Assembly (NCBI RefSeq): GCF_031877795.1
Contig: NC_133940.1
Span: 12,773,985-12,837,984 of the forward strand
Reading direction: 5' to 3'
Length of the DNA: 64,000 bases
From: Strix aluco
Lineage: Eukaryota > Chordata > Aves > Strigiformes > Strigidae
Part shown: one piece after another, positions 1 to 8,924 of the stretch
How the letters are laid out: every line of letters begins with the position of its first letter
Numbering within the stretch: the stretch's first letter is position 1
The notes under the pieces: generated by a model
What the model saw: only the letters and a program-made list of their open reading frames with translations
Told to the model about the DNA's origin: nothing
The model's database searches: none
Position numbers and translations under genes: made by a program

Positions 1-605
1 AAATGCTAAATGAATACATGCAGTTGAGGGCAGAAAAAAATATTATGTTACCTGGGCACTTCCCTGTAGCCCAGGTCTTAGACTTCCTGAGATGGAATTC
101 TGCTAATGCAGACAGGTGGCGTGTCACTCATGCACCTATTTCTGCTTTGAACTGATGTAGCATTAACAACTAATTTTGTGCTCAGCTCCTAATAAATCTT
201 ACTACATGGAATTAGTCCACTAGCATCTGATATTTTTTACATGTGAAAGTGCTTAAATATCGGGAGTTGGTTTCTTACTGTTTTGATAAGATAAATGGAA
301 TTCATACCTGTTACTAAAAATACTTTTCTAGATTTCAGCCTTTTCAGCTCTTTTCTGACTGCACTCTATCTTTTATGCACTTGAATGGGACACCAGATCC
401 CCATGGAATTTCTCAGAAAGCTCACACCAAGCAGTGTGTTTTACTACCCCTTCTCAGACAGTTTGCTGGGACTGTTTCCCACTCTGCTTTCCTGGCCTAG
501 CATTTAAACATACTAAAATCCATTTTACTCTAACGGGATCACTTAAATCAGTGGTGCAGATCAGTCTTACTCTTTAACACTCTGTCACTCTTTCTGTCTT
601 CGCAG
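1..605 (+). other. Non-coding sequence upstream of the last VSIG1 exons (probable intron)
   Basis: I see no exon here that can be defended. The stretch ends in a good pyrimidine-rich splice acceptor (tract up to the AG at 604-605), so it is most simply read as an intron of the gene whose 3' coding end follows. No repeat family is recognised. Confidence 0.4.
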
Positions 606-665
606 CAGTGATGTTGTAGCCTTTTCAGGTGCTCTTGGAACAGTCATAATAATATGCGGGTTACT
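606..665 (+). CDS. Possible membrane-spanning exon of VSIG1 (tentative)
   Basis: After the strong acceptor at 604-605 only one frame is open. From 607 it reads SDVVAFSGALGTVIIICGLL, a hydrophobic run that resembles the transmembrane segment of VSIG1/CTX-family proteins in character (small residues, GAL motif, isoleucine-rich). An exon ending at 665 would leave two bases, which matches the phase of the next exon at 767. The donor there (gtttag) is weak, and an in-frame stop follows at 700-702 if the exon is read through. The alternatives are an alternative C-terminus or a chance hydrophobic frame. The phase match and the two well-formed acceptors are seen; assignment to VSIG1 is inference. Confidence 0.3.
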
Positions 666-766
666 GTTTAGACAACAAAACTGCAAAGACTCATTCTTTT
701 GAAAGACTCTAGTGTAGATGGGATTTCAACATGTGAAATCACAATCCTCACCCTGTCTTCCTGCAG

Positions 767-950
767 AGAAATGGCCCAGAAACAATCCAATGCAGACTAT
801 GTACAGGTACCTAATGAAGAAAACATTCCTGCGACCGCAGTTCCATCAAGCAATGCGGCAAATGAATACCCTAGTGTTGATGAAACAGCAGCCTCTGGAA
901 CACCTGAAAATGATGAGAAGCAAGAAGTGGAAAAAGAAGAAATAGCCTAG
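767..950 (+). CDS. VSIG1: VSIG1 (CTX/ChT1-like) 3'-terminal coding exon, acidic cytoplasmic tail
   Basis: The exon follows a textbook acceptor (pyrimidine tract and cctgcag ending at 766). It reads EMAQKQSNADYVQV near its start and ends in an acidic lysine/glutamate-rich tail (ENDEKQEVEKEEIA) with TAG at 948-950. VSIG1 is a type I membrane protein with two immunoglobulin domains; the chicken relative ChT1 is a thymocyte marker. Human VSIG1 also ends in a long acidic tail, with an SEDEKG-type ending and a LPSS motif comparable to VPSS here. The main support is position: VSIG1 lies immediately upstream of PSMD10 in human, in this orientation. The immunoglobulin domains and signal peptide are not in the window. 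The overlapping frame lacks such a tail and is not preferred. Gene identity is inferred from synteny plus weak tail similarity. Confidence 0.6.
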
Positions 951-3900
951 AGTTTTAATACAGTTTTCCTTGTCAGCTTTGGACCCCTTTTTACAAAAAT
1001 TGTTGTCATTGAATTAACACAGAAGCATGACTAAATCTTAAATGGCCATTTGTATTGTGAACCACTGGGCTGGAGATTGAAAAGGGTCTGTAACACACGC
1101 ACCTTACGGACAGCAGAAGATTTGGCCTTTAAAGTTAACCAAATTTCATTTATTATCTAGTTATAATTGTACATAAGTATAAAAAGACTATCATCCACAT
1201 TTATCCAACCTATTTTGCAAAACTAATTAGGAAATGGGCTGACACATTTGACAAAAGAGCTTTCCAGTCAACTATCGGTTCTGGACCACAGCAGTCTTCT
1301 CCAGAAATTGTGTCGGCCAATCTCATGTGCACCAAGCCAATACATTGCAGTGTTCAAAGGATCTGATTTTGCACGTCAGAAGTAAAAAGAAGTTTCATCA
1401 ATGTCATCAGAGAGCAGAAACAGATTTTAAGACCTGGAGCAATGAAATCTTGTTGTGTCTGAATTCCACTTAAAGCTAAAAAAAAAGATCCTGGAAACTT
1501 TTACCCTGTTGCTGCCTGATGTGGAATACATTTTGTTAACAGTGACCTTCTTGGCTTTAAAGTTCCCAAGGCACCAGCATTCCAGAGTTTCAGCATTTCT
1601 GGTTTTCAGTTTAATGGAACTAGCATTCAGGTACGCAGTTCAGACATCGATTGATTGGTTTCCAGTCAACAGGAGCTGGAACTCTAAATCCTTTGCAAGG
1701 CTTGTTGTAATAGGCACACAGAGTATCCGATTCCTCATGACATGTGGATACATCTGCTTTCAAAACTTAGAAGTGAACACTGCCTACTATACAACTCACT
1801 AGCTTAGACTGCTTCCTCTGCCTGAGATGATTTAAATCTACTCCCAGGCAACCACCCTACTCACTAAGCAACAAACTCATGCTACTTTTCTTCTAGTCTC
1901 CTTAGCCTGGTGTAACTTTGACTGTTTTCTATAGGTGAAAGCACCATGAGGAAAGGTAAGTAGTGCATGCACACCAATAGCCAACAGCTGAGTAATGAGC
2001 ACTCTCTCAGAAGGAGAAAAGGGAATTGAACCATATACACTCCGATCACTAGACACCTCTTCTCTCTGGGCCTTGCTTCTAAGGTTAAGCAAACTCAGTT
2101 CTTCAAAAGGGCAAAGACACTATTTTCAGAAGAGCTCAAGGACCACAGGGCTCAGGGAAATAGAGACACACAGCCTCAGCAACTCCCTTCTGAACTACAT
2201 GAGGCAGGCACTCACTGACACAAGGCAACACTGGTTTCAGTCTCGTGCACTGCAGAAAACTCCCATCTGGCTCAGGGATCTTTTTGGCACTTAAGTCTTT
2301 TATAGGAGCTAATGTTCATAAATGCTTTGGTGACTTTTCCTAGTCTGTAAACATTAGTTATATGCAACAGTCATCTTTAAGACAGATAAAAAGATACATT
2401 TGTGCTGAAATTTTCAGATTCAGTTCCTATAGCTATGTTTTACTAAGAAACCACCAAAAAAAAAAAAAAAAGACAAAAAGATGGCAACATTTAAATAAGA
2501 TGTAAGGCATGAGATCCTAATTAAGATTCAGTCAGGATCATTAAGCATAACTGTATTCATTGCCCATTCCACCAGTTCTCCGGCTTTCAAATATTTGTCT
2601 TTGATACATGTGTCCTAGCATTCAGCCTCACTGCAGAGGAAAAGAGCATTTACAGTGTTCTTACATTGTTTTAGCTAAAAACTGTTGTGCCAGACTGCAC
2701 AGGTCAAACCCTTACTAATGCCAACACTGCCATATTCTCCCAGTGGATCCTCACACTCCTCTCTCCCTAGAATATCCAGGTAAACGTTAAGTCATGACCT
2801 GTGTGGAAGTCTCTTCTTAATCAGGCATCTCTCTTATGGACTCTTGTCACAATTGGCTAACAAAATCCACCAACTCACATCCTCCAATCTAGGTTTAGAA
2901 GCTTACTGAAAATTTCTGATATTCACACCCAATGTTTTGTAAGCATGCAGAACTACAACAGTAAGCATGCTCAGTAACAGCAAGAGAAGAGTAAGTACTA
3001 CCTACTCCTTTTTGGGTGCCATTTCTTACCAAAGGTGTTTCCTAATGAGATAATTCAAATCAATTATTGGTTCAAGGGAGCCCACAACGTGGCTGACAGT
3101 AGTATTAATTTTAAATTTCTTCTCTGACATTCCTAGGTATTCTTTTATTCTTGCTGTTCATGGGAAAATACAAACAACTCTCTTTACGGCACTGCTGTAA
3201 TTGTATTAGTTCTTCTAAAGTCATCTCCTGTATCTATACATCTTAGTAACATTTTTGTTACTACAACAGCTTTCCAACTTCCCCATCTCTGCAACAAGCA
3301 CTATCGTGATTGAAGAGAGGGCTATATTATGTGGTCATTATCATAATTTTTTTAATCTTTCCTTAATCTCACCTCCACAAATTTTTCTGCATGTATTCCT
3401 TGTATAACTTACTACATAGGAGCTTATGCTGAAAGCAATCTGAAGTTGTAATTACCTTCTATAGCTAATACAATCTTCCCAGAACACCACAGGTCTTATG
3501 TTTGCTAAAAAAGTAGAAATTGTTCAAGTTATGTTAATGTTTTTATATAAAAAGAAAGAACAATTGAACACAAGTTCTAGACTAATAATTCCTCTCATAT
3601 GCCTAGCCACCAGTGAGTAATAGATAGTATTAAAAAAACAAAACTAAAAAAAACCAAAACAAAACTAAAAAGCAAAAATAAGAAGTAAACCAGATTGCTG
3701 GGGGTGAGGAGGAAGGTAAGGAAAATAACATTTATTTGGAGTTTCTTAACAGATTGAGATATTTTTGTAAGCCTTCTGGCAGATGTTTGTTCTTATTATG
3801 GAGTTTCTCTCATGTAAAATAGTTTATTAAAAAGGATGGAGCACTGTTCCTAGCTTTCCACTGATGCTCTTGGCAAAGCACAAGCCAAATTAGGTATTGA

Positions 3901-4625
3901 TCCACAGTGCGTAGCTCAAAAACCCTGCAGAGCTATGCACAATGCAGAAACATTTTTCAGAATCTGCCTCAGATGTTCCGACAGTCTTTGCTGCATGGCC
4001 CATTTATCTTCTCCCGAGGGAGCAGGGATCATTAATATGGAAACCAGATATTAAGCCAACATTCAAAACACCATCTCCTAGAGAAATGGATTTACAAAGC
4101 TACAGAGCTGTGGCAGGGTTTTTTTGCTATACAAAGATCAAGGATGAACACAGAATTCTAACTTCAGCCTTTCTCAATTCAAGTTTTCAGCAGTGCCTGC
4201 ACAATACACAAGAAGCATTTACTCAGTCAGGTTCCTCCTTCAAGCAAGGTCTGCATGGCCTGAGCTACTCTACAGGCAAGCTGTCCCTCCTGCTCTCAGT
4301 AGGCACCCTCACTGAAATTTAACCTGCATTTTGCTTTCTAGGATAAGACTTAAAGTACTTGGTGAAGATATTTGTTTGGTTGTAGGTTTCTGTCTTGCTT
4401 ATCAAAATAAATTGCAATACCTTAATCCCTACAAGTCAAACTGTAGAAACCGCCATCTTCCATTTCAACCTTTCCCTGCAGCTGAAGAACAAACGTGTTC
4501 CATTTCCATACTGTGTAACGGATGGCAGGGTTTCGTCTGACTTGTTCAGATCCCAAGCATACAAGCTATTTAGAAAATATTGGTTTTGTTACATGTAAGT
4601 TTAATAAAGTTTTATAACACCAAAG
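951..4625 (+). other. Long 3' UTR of the VSIG1-like gene or intergenic DNA
   Basis: No coding region is supported. The longest open frames (for example 1455-1802 and 3942-4322) have ordinary non-coding composition, no domain and no splice context. AT-rich stretches and poly(A) runs occur (2456-2472, about 3630-3665). A canonical AATAAA at 4603-4608, with a second at 4406-4411, could end a VSIG1 transcript near 4620-4630. If so, the 3' UTR would be about 3.7 kb. No CR1 or other recognisable repeat is seen. Confidence 0.4.
4603..4608 (+). terminator. Candidate poly(A) signal AATAAA (+ strand, VSIG1 side)
   Basis: AATAAA sits in an AT-rich context and is followed within about 20 bases by a T-rich stretch. 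It faces the opposite-strand signal at 4646-4651. Assignment to VSIG1 is inferred from orientation only. Confidence 0.4.
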
Positions 4626-4645
4626 ACTGCTGTTTAGGAAAGTCC

Positions 4646-4651
4646 TTTATT
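4646..4651 (-). terminator. Candidate poly(A) signal AATAAA (- strand, PSMD10 side)
   Basis: TTTATT on the + strand reads AATAAA on the minus strand. It is the first canonical signal I find downstream of the PSMD10 stop and would give a 3' UTR of about 1.0 kb. An ATTAAA variant about 155 bases after the stop (5478-5483) is an alternative proximal signal. Confidence 0.45.
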
Positions 4652-5637
4652 TCACAGAATTTCATCAGCATTGTTTGTTCAGAAGGGGGAAATTTATCCT
4701 ACTAGTGGCAAAAGTGATCTTTACAACATCAGAACAGAAGGTCACTTTTGAGACTCAGTCTCATTAGCTCTGCCTTCTAATAACTTAACACCAGGATTTG
4801 CTATGAGTAAATAGAGATTAAACCAGGCTTCTGTTATAAAATAAGATGGTAAACTGTGAGCGTCAGTGCTACGTAATGGGAGTCAAACAGAACAGAAAAA
4901 GAAATCTACAGAAGGAGCAAGAGGAAATAAAACTAGATTGGAAGTACATCCCAGAGAAGTGTCCAGAGCCATCCATTGTATAATAGTCTATTTGCTGAGG
5001 TAACCCTGAAACTGTGTCTGCATTCTGCAAGCAGTCCAGTGCACTTCATCAAAGAAAGATTCAAAGAAACAGGCTAACAATAGGTAACAACAGAAAAGCT
5101 TTAAATACTCAGAGCTCACTTGAATAAAAAGAGTAAAATTGGATAGAATTATCTAAGTAACTGAGCAAACTGCAATCTACAAAGGGAGAGGTGTAGTTCA
5201 GAATAATCTGAAGGAAGAGAATCAGTACCCACAAAAAAAGCAAACAAAAGATCACACACAAATCACAAAGGCTAAGGGAAAAAACAAAGACTCTAGAATA
5301 AGTTTCCCAAATAAAATTGACTCTAAATGGTTAAAGCATTTTTGGTCCTGTTGCTTGAAAGACATAATCCTAAATTAGGTTCTGAAATAGAAGGAATGAC
5401 CACATTTATACAGATCATACTGTGAACTGAAAGAAGACTGCAAGATATTGAAAAATACTTTAAAATCAGTGACCTGTTTAATTAACAGGAAGTACAAACA
5501 GTTGTTTTGGCACTGTACTTGAAGGAGATATTACCATGCTGATGCTCATACACAACATCCTAGTTGAACTATCAAAATACAAAGTTTGCAGTCTTAAATA
5601 CAAGTGCAACAGGAAAGAGTCAAGCCAGAAGTCCCCA
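4652..5637 (-). other. PSMD10: PSMD10 3' UTR (probable extent)
   Basis: This is sequence between the PSMD10 stop codon and the first canonical minus-strand poly(A) signal. It is AT-rich and without repeats or a conserved coding frame. Its extent is inferred from signals only; use of the nearer ATTAAA would make it much shorter. Confidence 0.45.
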
Positions 5638-8600
5638 CTACCCTTCCACCATTCTTTTAAGTATGGCTCCCAGGCCACCCTTTGCCACTTTCAGTGGGGT
5701 CAGTTCTTCTTTATTCTCAATGTGAATACTTGCACCGTGAGACACCAGGAGCTTTGCCTCCTCCACTCTCTCTTCATCGCAGGCTAAATGACTGTAATAA
5801 GAACAAGAAACCCACAGCCACTATTAAACAGTCCAAGCTTATAAAGAACAATAATTATGCCTTGTCAAAATCACAGCGTGAATATTGGGAGGGGAGATAC
5901 ATCCTAGAGCAACAAAACCACACGCAACCAACTATCTACTCAGATTCCAAAGCCTGCTGTCCAGTCACTCTGCTGGCATTAAGCAACTCAAGAACATTCC
6001 TCCTGCTATTGTCCTCGCAACATTAAGATACTTCTTTAGATTACGATTTGGGTCTGCAGTCAATAAAGCTAAGAAGCACATAAACCACAGTGAAATTGGT
6101 AAATGGTAATCTCTATTTGAATCGAAAGTGATAAACTAAACTGTATAATGCTTAAAAATAATCTGAAGTAAAGAGTTACTGCAAATGCAGCAAACACTTT
6201 TTTCCTTTGGCACAGTATCTTGAGAATAAACGTGTTCCAAGACAATACTGGGTTTTATGTATAGCTAAAATATACTGCTTGATCTTATTGATGGCAAAAT
6301 CTTGATTACACTGTAGACAAGGCAGAGATTTGCCACCAACTTCAAAGCAGCTAAGGTTTTACCATTACAGATTCAAACAGATCTCTAAGGTAATATCAAA
6401 ACACTGGACTGACTGTACTTAAATTGCAACTTATTTTCCTTAGAGAAGTGAAGAAAAGCTTCCAAAATCAGTTCTTGCTTGGCAGGACAGAGTAGGCCAG
6501 CCTGCAAGACCAGTTTCCTGCGACTTTGATGTCATTAGCTCACTTTCTACCCTCTAGTGGCAACCAAACGTATTCCAAATTATTACAGAACGCGTTCTAC
6601 ACTTCTTAAGTAGATGTAGTAACACAAAGTACGTATGTACAAACACACTTAGGCAACACAGTAAGTATGATTTTCTCAAATCCTTTTTAATTACATCGGG
6701 GTGTGAAGCAAGCGAGTATTTTGAGGCAATAAGAAATTTTAAAAAAGAAATTGAAGTAATGGTGTTACATAGAGATCATGCTATATTAAGCAGAATAAAA
6801 ATAAAAAATTACTTACAGAGGAGTATTCCCTTCAGAGTCCCGTATATTAACAGATGCATTGTGCTGCAGAAGGATCTGTACCATTTTTAGGTTTCCTTTG
6901 GCTGCTGCTCTGTGTAATGGGGTGGATTCAAAATGATCTGTTGCATCTGGATCAGCTCCGTTCTCTAAAAGCATGATTGCAATCTGAGTATGGAGAAAGA
7001 GAAAGGAGGTGGGGGGAGAAGGAGAAAAAGTTCATGTAACTAAATACTTCTTCCAAGAGCAACACCACCTCCAGCAGCATAGGCAAACATACCTCCTGCT
7101 TATTTTTGGAGGCTGCATAATGCAGGGGCGTACAGCCGTTCTGATTGACAGCATTTACATGAGCACCCCTGGCAATGAGGGCTTTCACAATTTCATCTCG
7201 GCCTGCTGAAGCAGCAATATGTAAGGGAGTCCAACCAGCCTAGAGAGGCAAGAAAAAAACCCATGTTATTCAAACCAGGAGTTTCAGGCAAAAAATATGG
7301 CAAAGCATAACCCCAATACAGACGTGACTACTCATTAGTCATACTGCACATATTCTTACTACTGTAAAGCTAAGCATTATTATCACCAGAGAGACAAGTC
7401 TCACGTCCTCTCACACGCCTGCATTCAGTACCTGAAAAAACTGCCAGTTAAAAGGCAAATCACTTCTTATGCAGTTATGCATGGTATCTTGCAGGGCACT
7501 GCAGAATTAACAGTAGCATTTTTTTAAGAAAAAGTAAGAGTGGCAGAAAAGAGTGTCCAAAAGTTTCTGCAATCTTTTATATAACCTACCCTCTAATTAA
7601 ACGGATGGGACAACATTTCCTTCTTTAAGGATGATCTTTAGGATGCTTCACATAATGGAAGCAATTATTTCAACATTGCCTCTAGAACAGTAACAGACCA
7701 CCGCCCTTCCAACTGTGAAATCACTGAACCCATCACCTAATCTGAAATGCCTTCCCCAGTAATGAGAAGTGTTCAGGGCACTTCATGATTTGGCACAACA
7801 TATTTATTTAAGCGGTTTACACCGAGATTAAGGTAACATGAAAACCCTCAGCAACAAGCCAAACACCCCCAGTTCTGCAACTTTGTAAGAAGAGTTCTCC
7901 TAAAATTCCTTGACAATAAGCAAGGCTTATCGAGTCTCATTATCCCCTCTTCCACATAAACACTGAAATACTTGAACGTGACTTTGTAGTACGCGCTTTT
8001 TAAAAGCTTTTACTACCACACCAACCGATCCACTCGCTGACGGGAGGCGGGAGAAAAGGAGGGAAGCGACCAGCGGCAGCCGCTGCCCTCAGCACCACCG
8101 GAGCGCTGCTAGGGGCATTCCTGCGGCTGAAACCATGACGGCAAAGGGTCCGGACAGAAACTGCGCCACCAAATTCCCCACACAAACCGCTTCACAGCAC
8201 CTCCTCAGGCTCCCGGCAGCAGCCCCGCGCCCCAGGCCGGCCCCTCACGGGGGTGGGGAGGCCCGGGTGGGCTGTGACACTCACATCGTCCTTGTCGCCC
8301 ACAGGCACGCCGAGGCCGAGGAGGAGGTCGGCGACATCCGTGTGTCCCGCCGAGCAGGCCCAGTGCAGCGCGGTCCGGTTGTCCTGAGGGAGGGAGGGAG
8401 GGAGGGAGGGAGGGAGGGGGCGGCGGTGAGCGGGCGGCGGGAAGGTGGGGAGCGGGGGGCCGGCTGGCAGGAGCCGCCCCGCGGGGAACGGCCCCATAGG
8501 CCGCTCGCTCTCGCCCCAGCGGGCGGGGAAGGCCGCAGCCGGCTGACCTGGTCGGCCTTGGTGGCCAGGGCCCTGTCGCGCAGCAGCTGAGCCCGGAGCT

Positions 8601-8661
8601 CCTCCAGGCACCCGGTGTAGGCCAGGTTACAGACCCCCACGTCCGACACCGCATCCCCCAT
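5638..8661 (-). CDS. PSMD10: PSMD10 (gankyrin), 26S proteasome non-ATPase subunit 10, complete
   Basis: Five coding exons on the minus strand: 8548-8661, 8285-8383, 7093-7239, 6817-6983 and 5638-5791, all with GT-AG introns. They sum to 681 bases, or 226 residues plus TAG, the length of human PSMD10. The product is a chaperone for assembly of the 19S regulatory particle (it binds the PSMC4 ATPase) and also binds MDM2, CDK4 and RB1. It consists of seven ankyrin repeats, seen as TALHWACSAGH, TPLHIAASAGR, TPLHYAASKNK, TPLHRAAAKGN and TPLHLACDEER; the last residues are GAILKRMVEG. The LxCxE-type RB1-binding motif LACDE is intact at residues 178-182. The start at 8661 has G at -3 and G at +4. The gene diverges from ATG4A across a 253-base promoter. 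Nothing is truncated or missing. Confidence 0.97.
8387..8420 (+). repeat. (AGGG)n microsatellite, the pyrimidine tract of PSMD10 intron 1
   Basis: Eight tandem AGGG units lie immediately next to the acceptor of PSMD10 exon 2. On the transcribed minus strand they read CCCT repeats and form the polypyrimidine tract before the AG. The + strand G-runs could form a G-quadruplex. Confidence 0.9.
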
Positions 8662-8914
8662 GCCGGCGGCTGCCTCGACACCCCAGGGGCGGTGCTTCGG
8701 CCCGAGCGCCGGCCAATCAGAGGGGCGCCGGGGCCAACCCAGCCAATCGCACCTACCGCGCCGCGGGGGTTGCCGGGGTTTGTAGTCCCAGGGGCGGGAG
8801 GCGGGGCGCTGCCGCCGCCGGCGGGACTACAGCTCCCGGGGCGCCGCGCGCCGCGGCCGTGTTGTGCCTCCGTGTCGGGGCGAGGAGGAGGAGGAGGATG
8901 GTGACAGCGGGAGG
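8662..8914. promoter_or_regulatory. Bidirectional PSMD10/ATG4A promoter
   Basis: The PSMD10 ATG (8661, minus) and the ATG4A ATG (8915, plus) are 253 bases apart, head to head. Between them lie two CCAAT boxes (8713-8717 and 8743-8747, each followed by C as in NF-Y sites), GC boxes (about 8686-8693 and 8791-8797) and a ZNF143-type motif, but no TATA box. This is typical of divergent housekeeping promoters. Transcription start sites cannot be placed from sequence. Confidence 0.85.
8824..8838 (+). promoter_or_regulatory. ZNF143/THAP11-type site (ACTACAGCTCCC core)
   Basis: GGACTACAGCTCCCG matches the well-known SBS2/ACTACAnnTCCC promoter motif bound by ZNF143, usually with THAP11/HCFC1. A partial inverted copy (TGTAGTCCCA) lies at 8781-8790. 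The motif favours bidirectional CpG promoters, which fits its place here. Confidence 0.7.
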
Positions 8915-8924
8915 ATGGAGTCGG
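8898..8924 (+). CDS. Upstream ORF overlapping the ATG4A start (exon 1 part)
   Basis: An ATG at 8898 has A at -3 and G at +4 and lies 17 bases before the ATG4A start in another frame. It reads MVTAGGWSR to the end of exon 1 and, after splicing, stops at a TAG in exon 2, giving about 24 codons that overlap the ATG4A start. It matters only if transcription starts upstream of 8898. Confidence 0.4.

Noticed and set aside
1455-1802. 115-codon open frame downstream of the VSIG1-like tail
   Set aside because: No family resemblance, no splice context and AT-rich non-coding composition. It lies in the probable 3' UTR.
3942-4322. 126-codon open frame between VSIG1 and PSMD10
   Set aside because: No recognisable domain. 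It is the expected size for chance in this length of DNA and has no promoter or splice support.
6541-6570. CTAGTGGCAA resembling a CTCF core (a similar string is at about 4703)
   Set aside because: One base short of the core spacing, so the match to the consensus fails.
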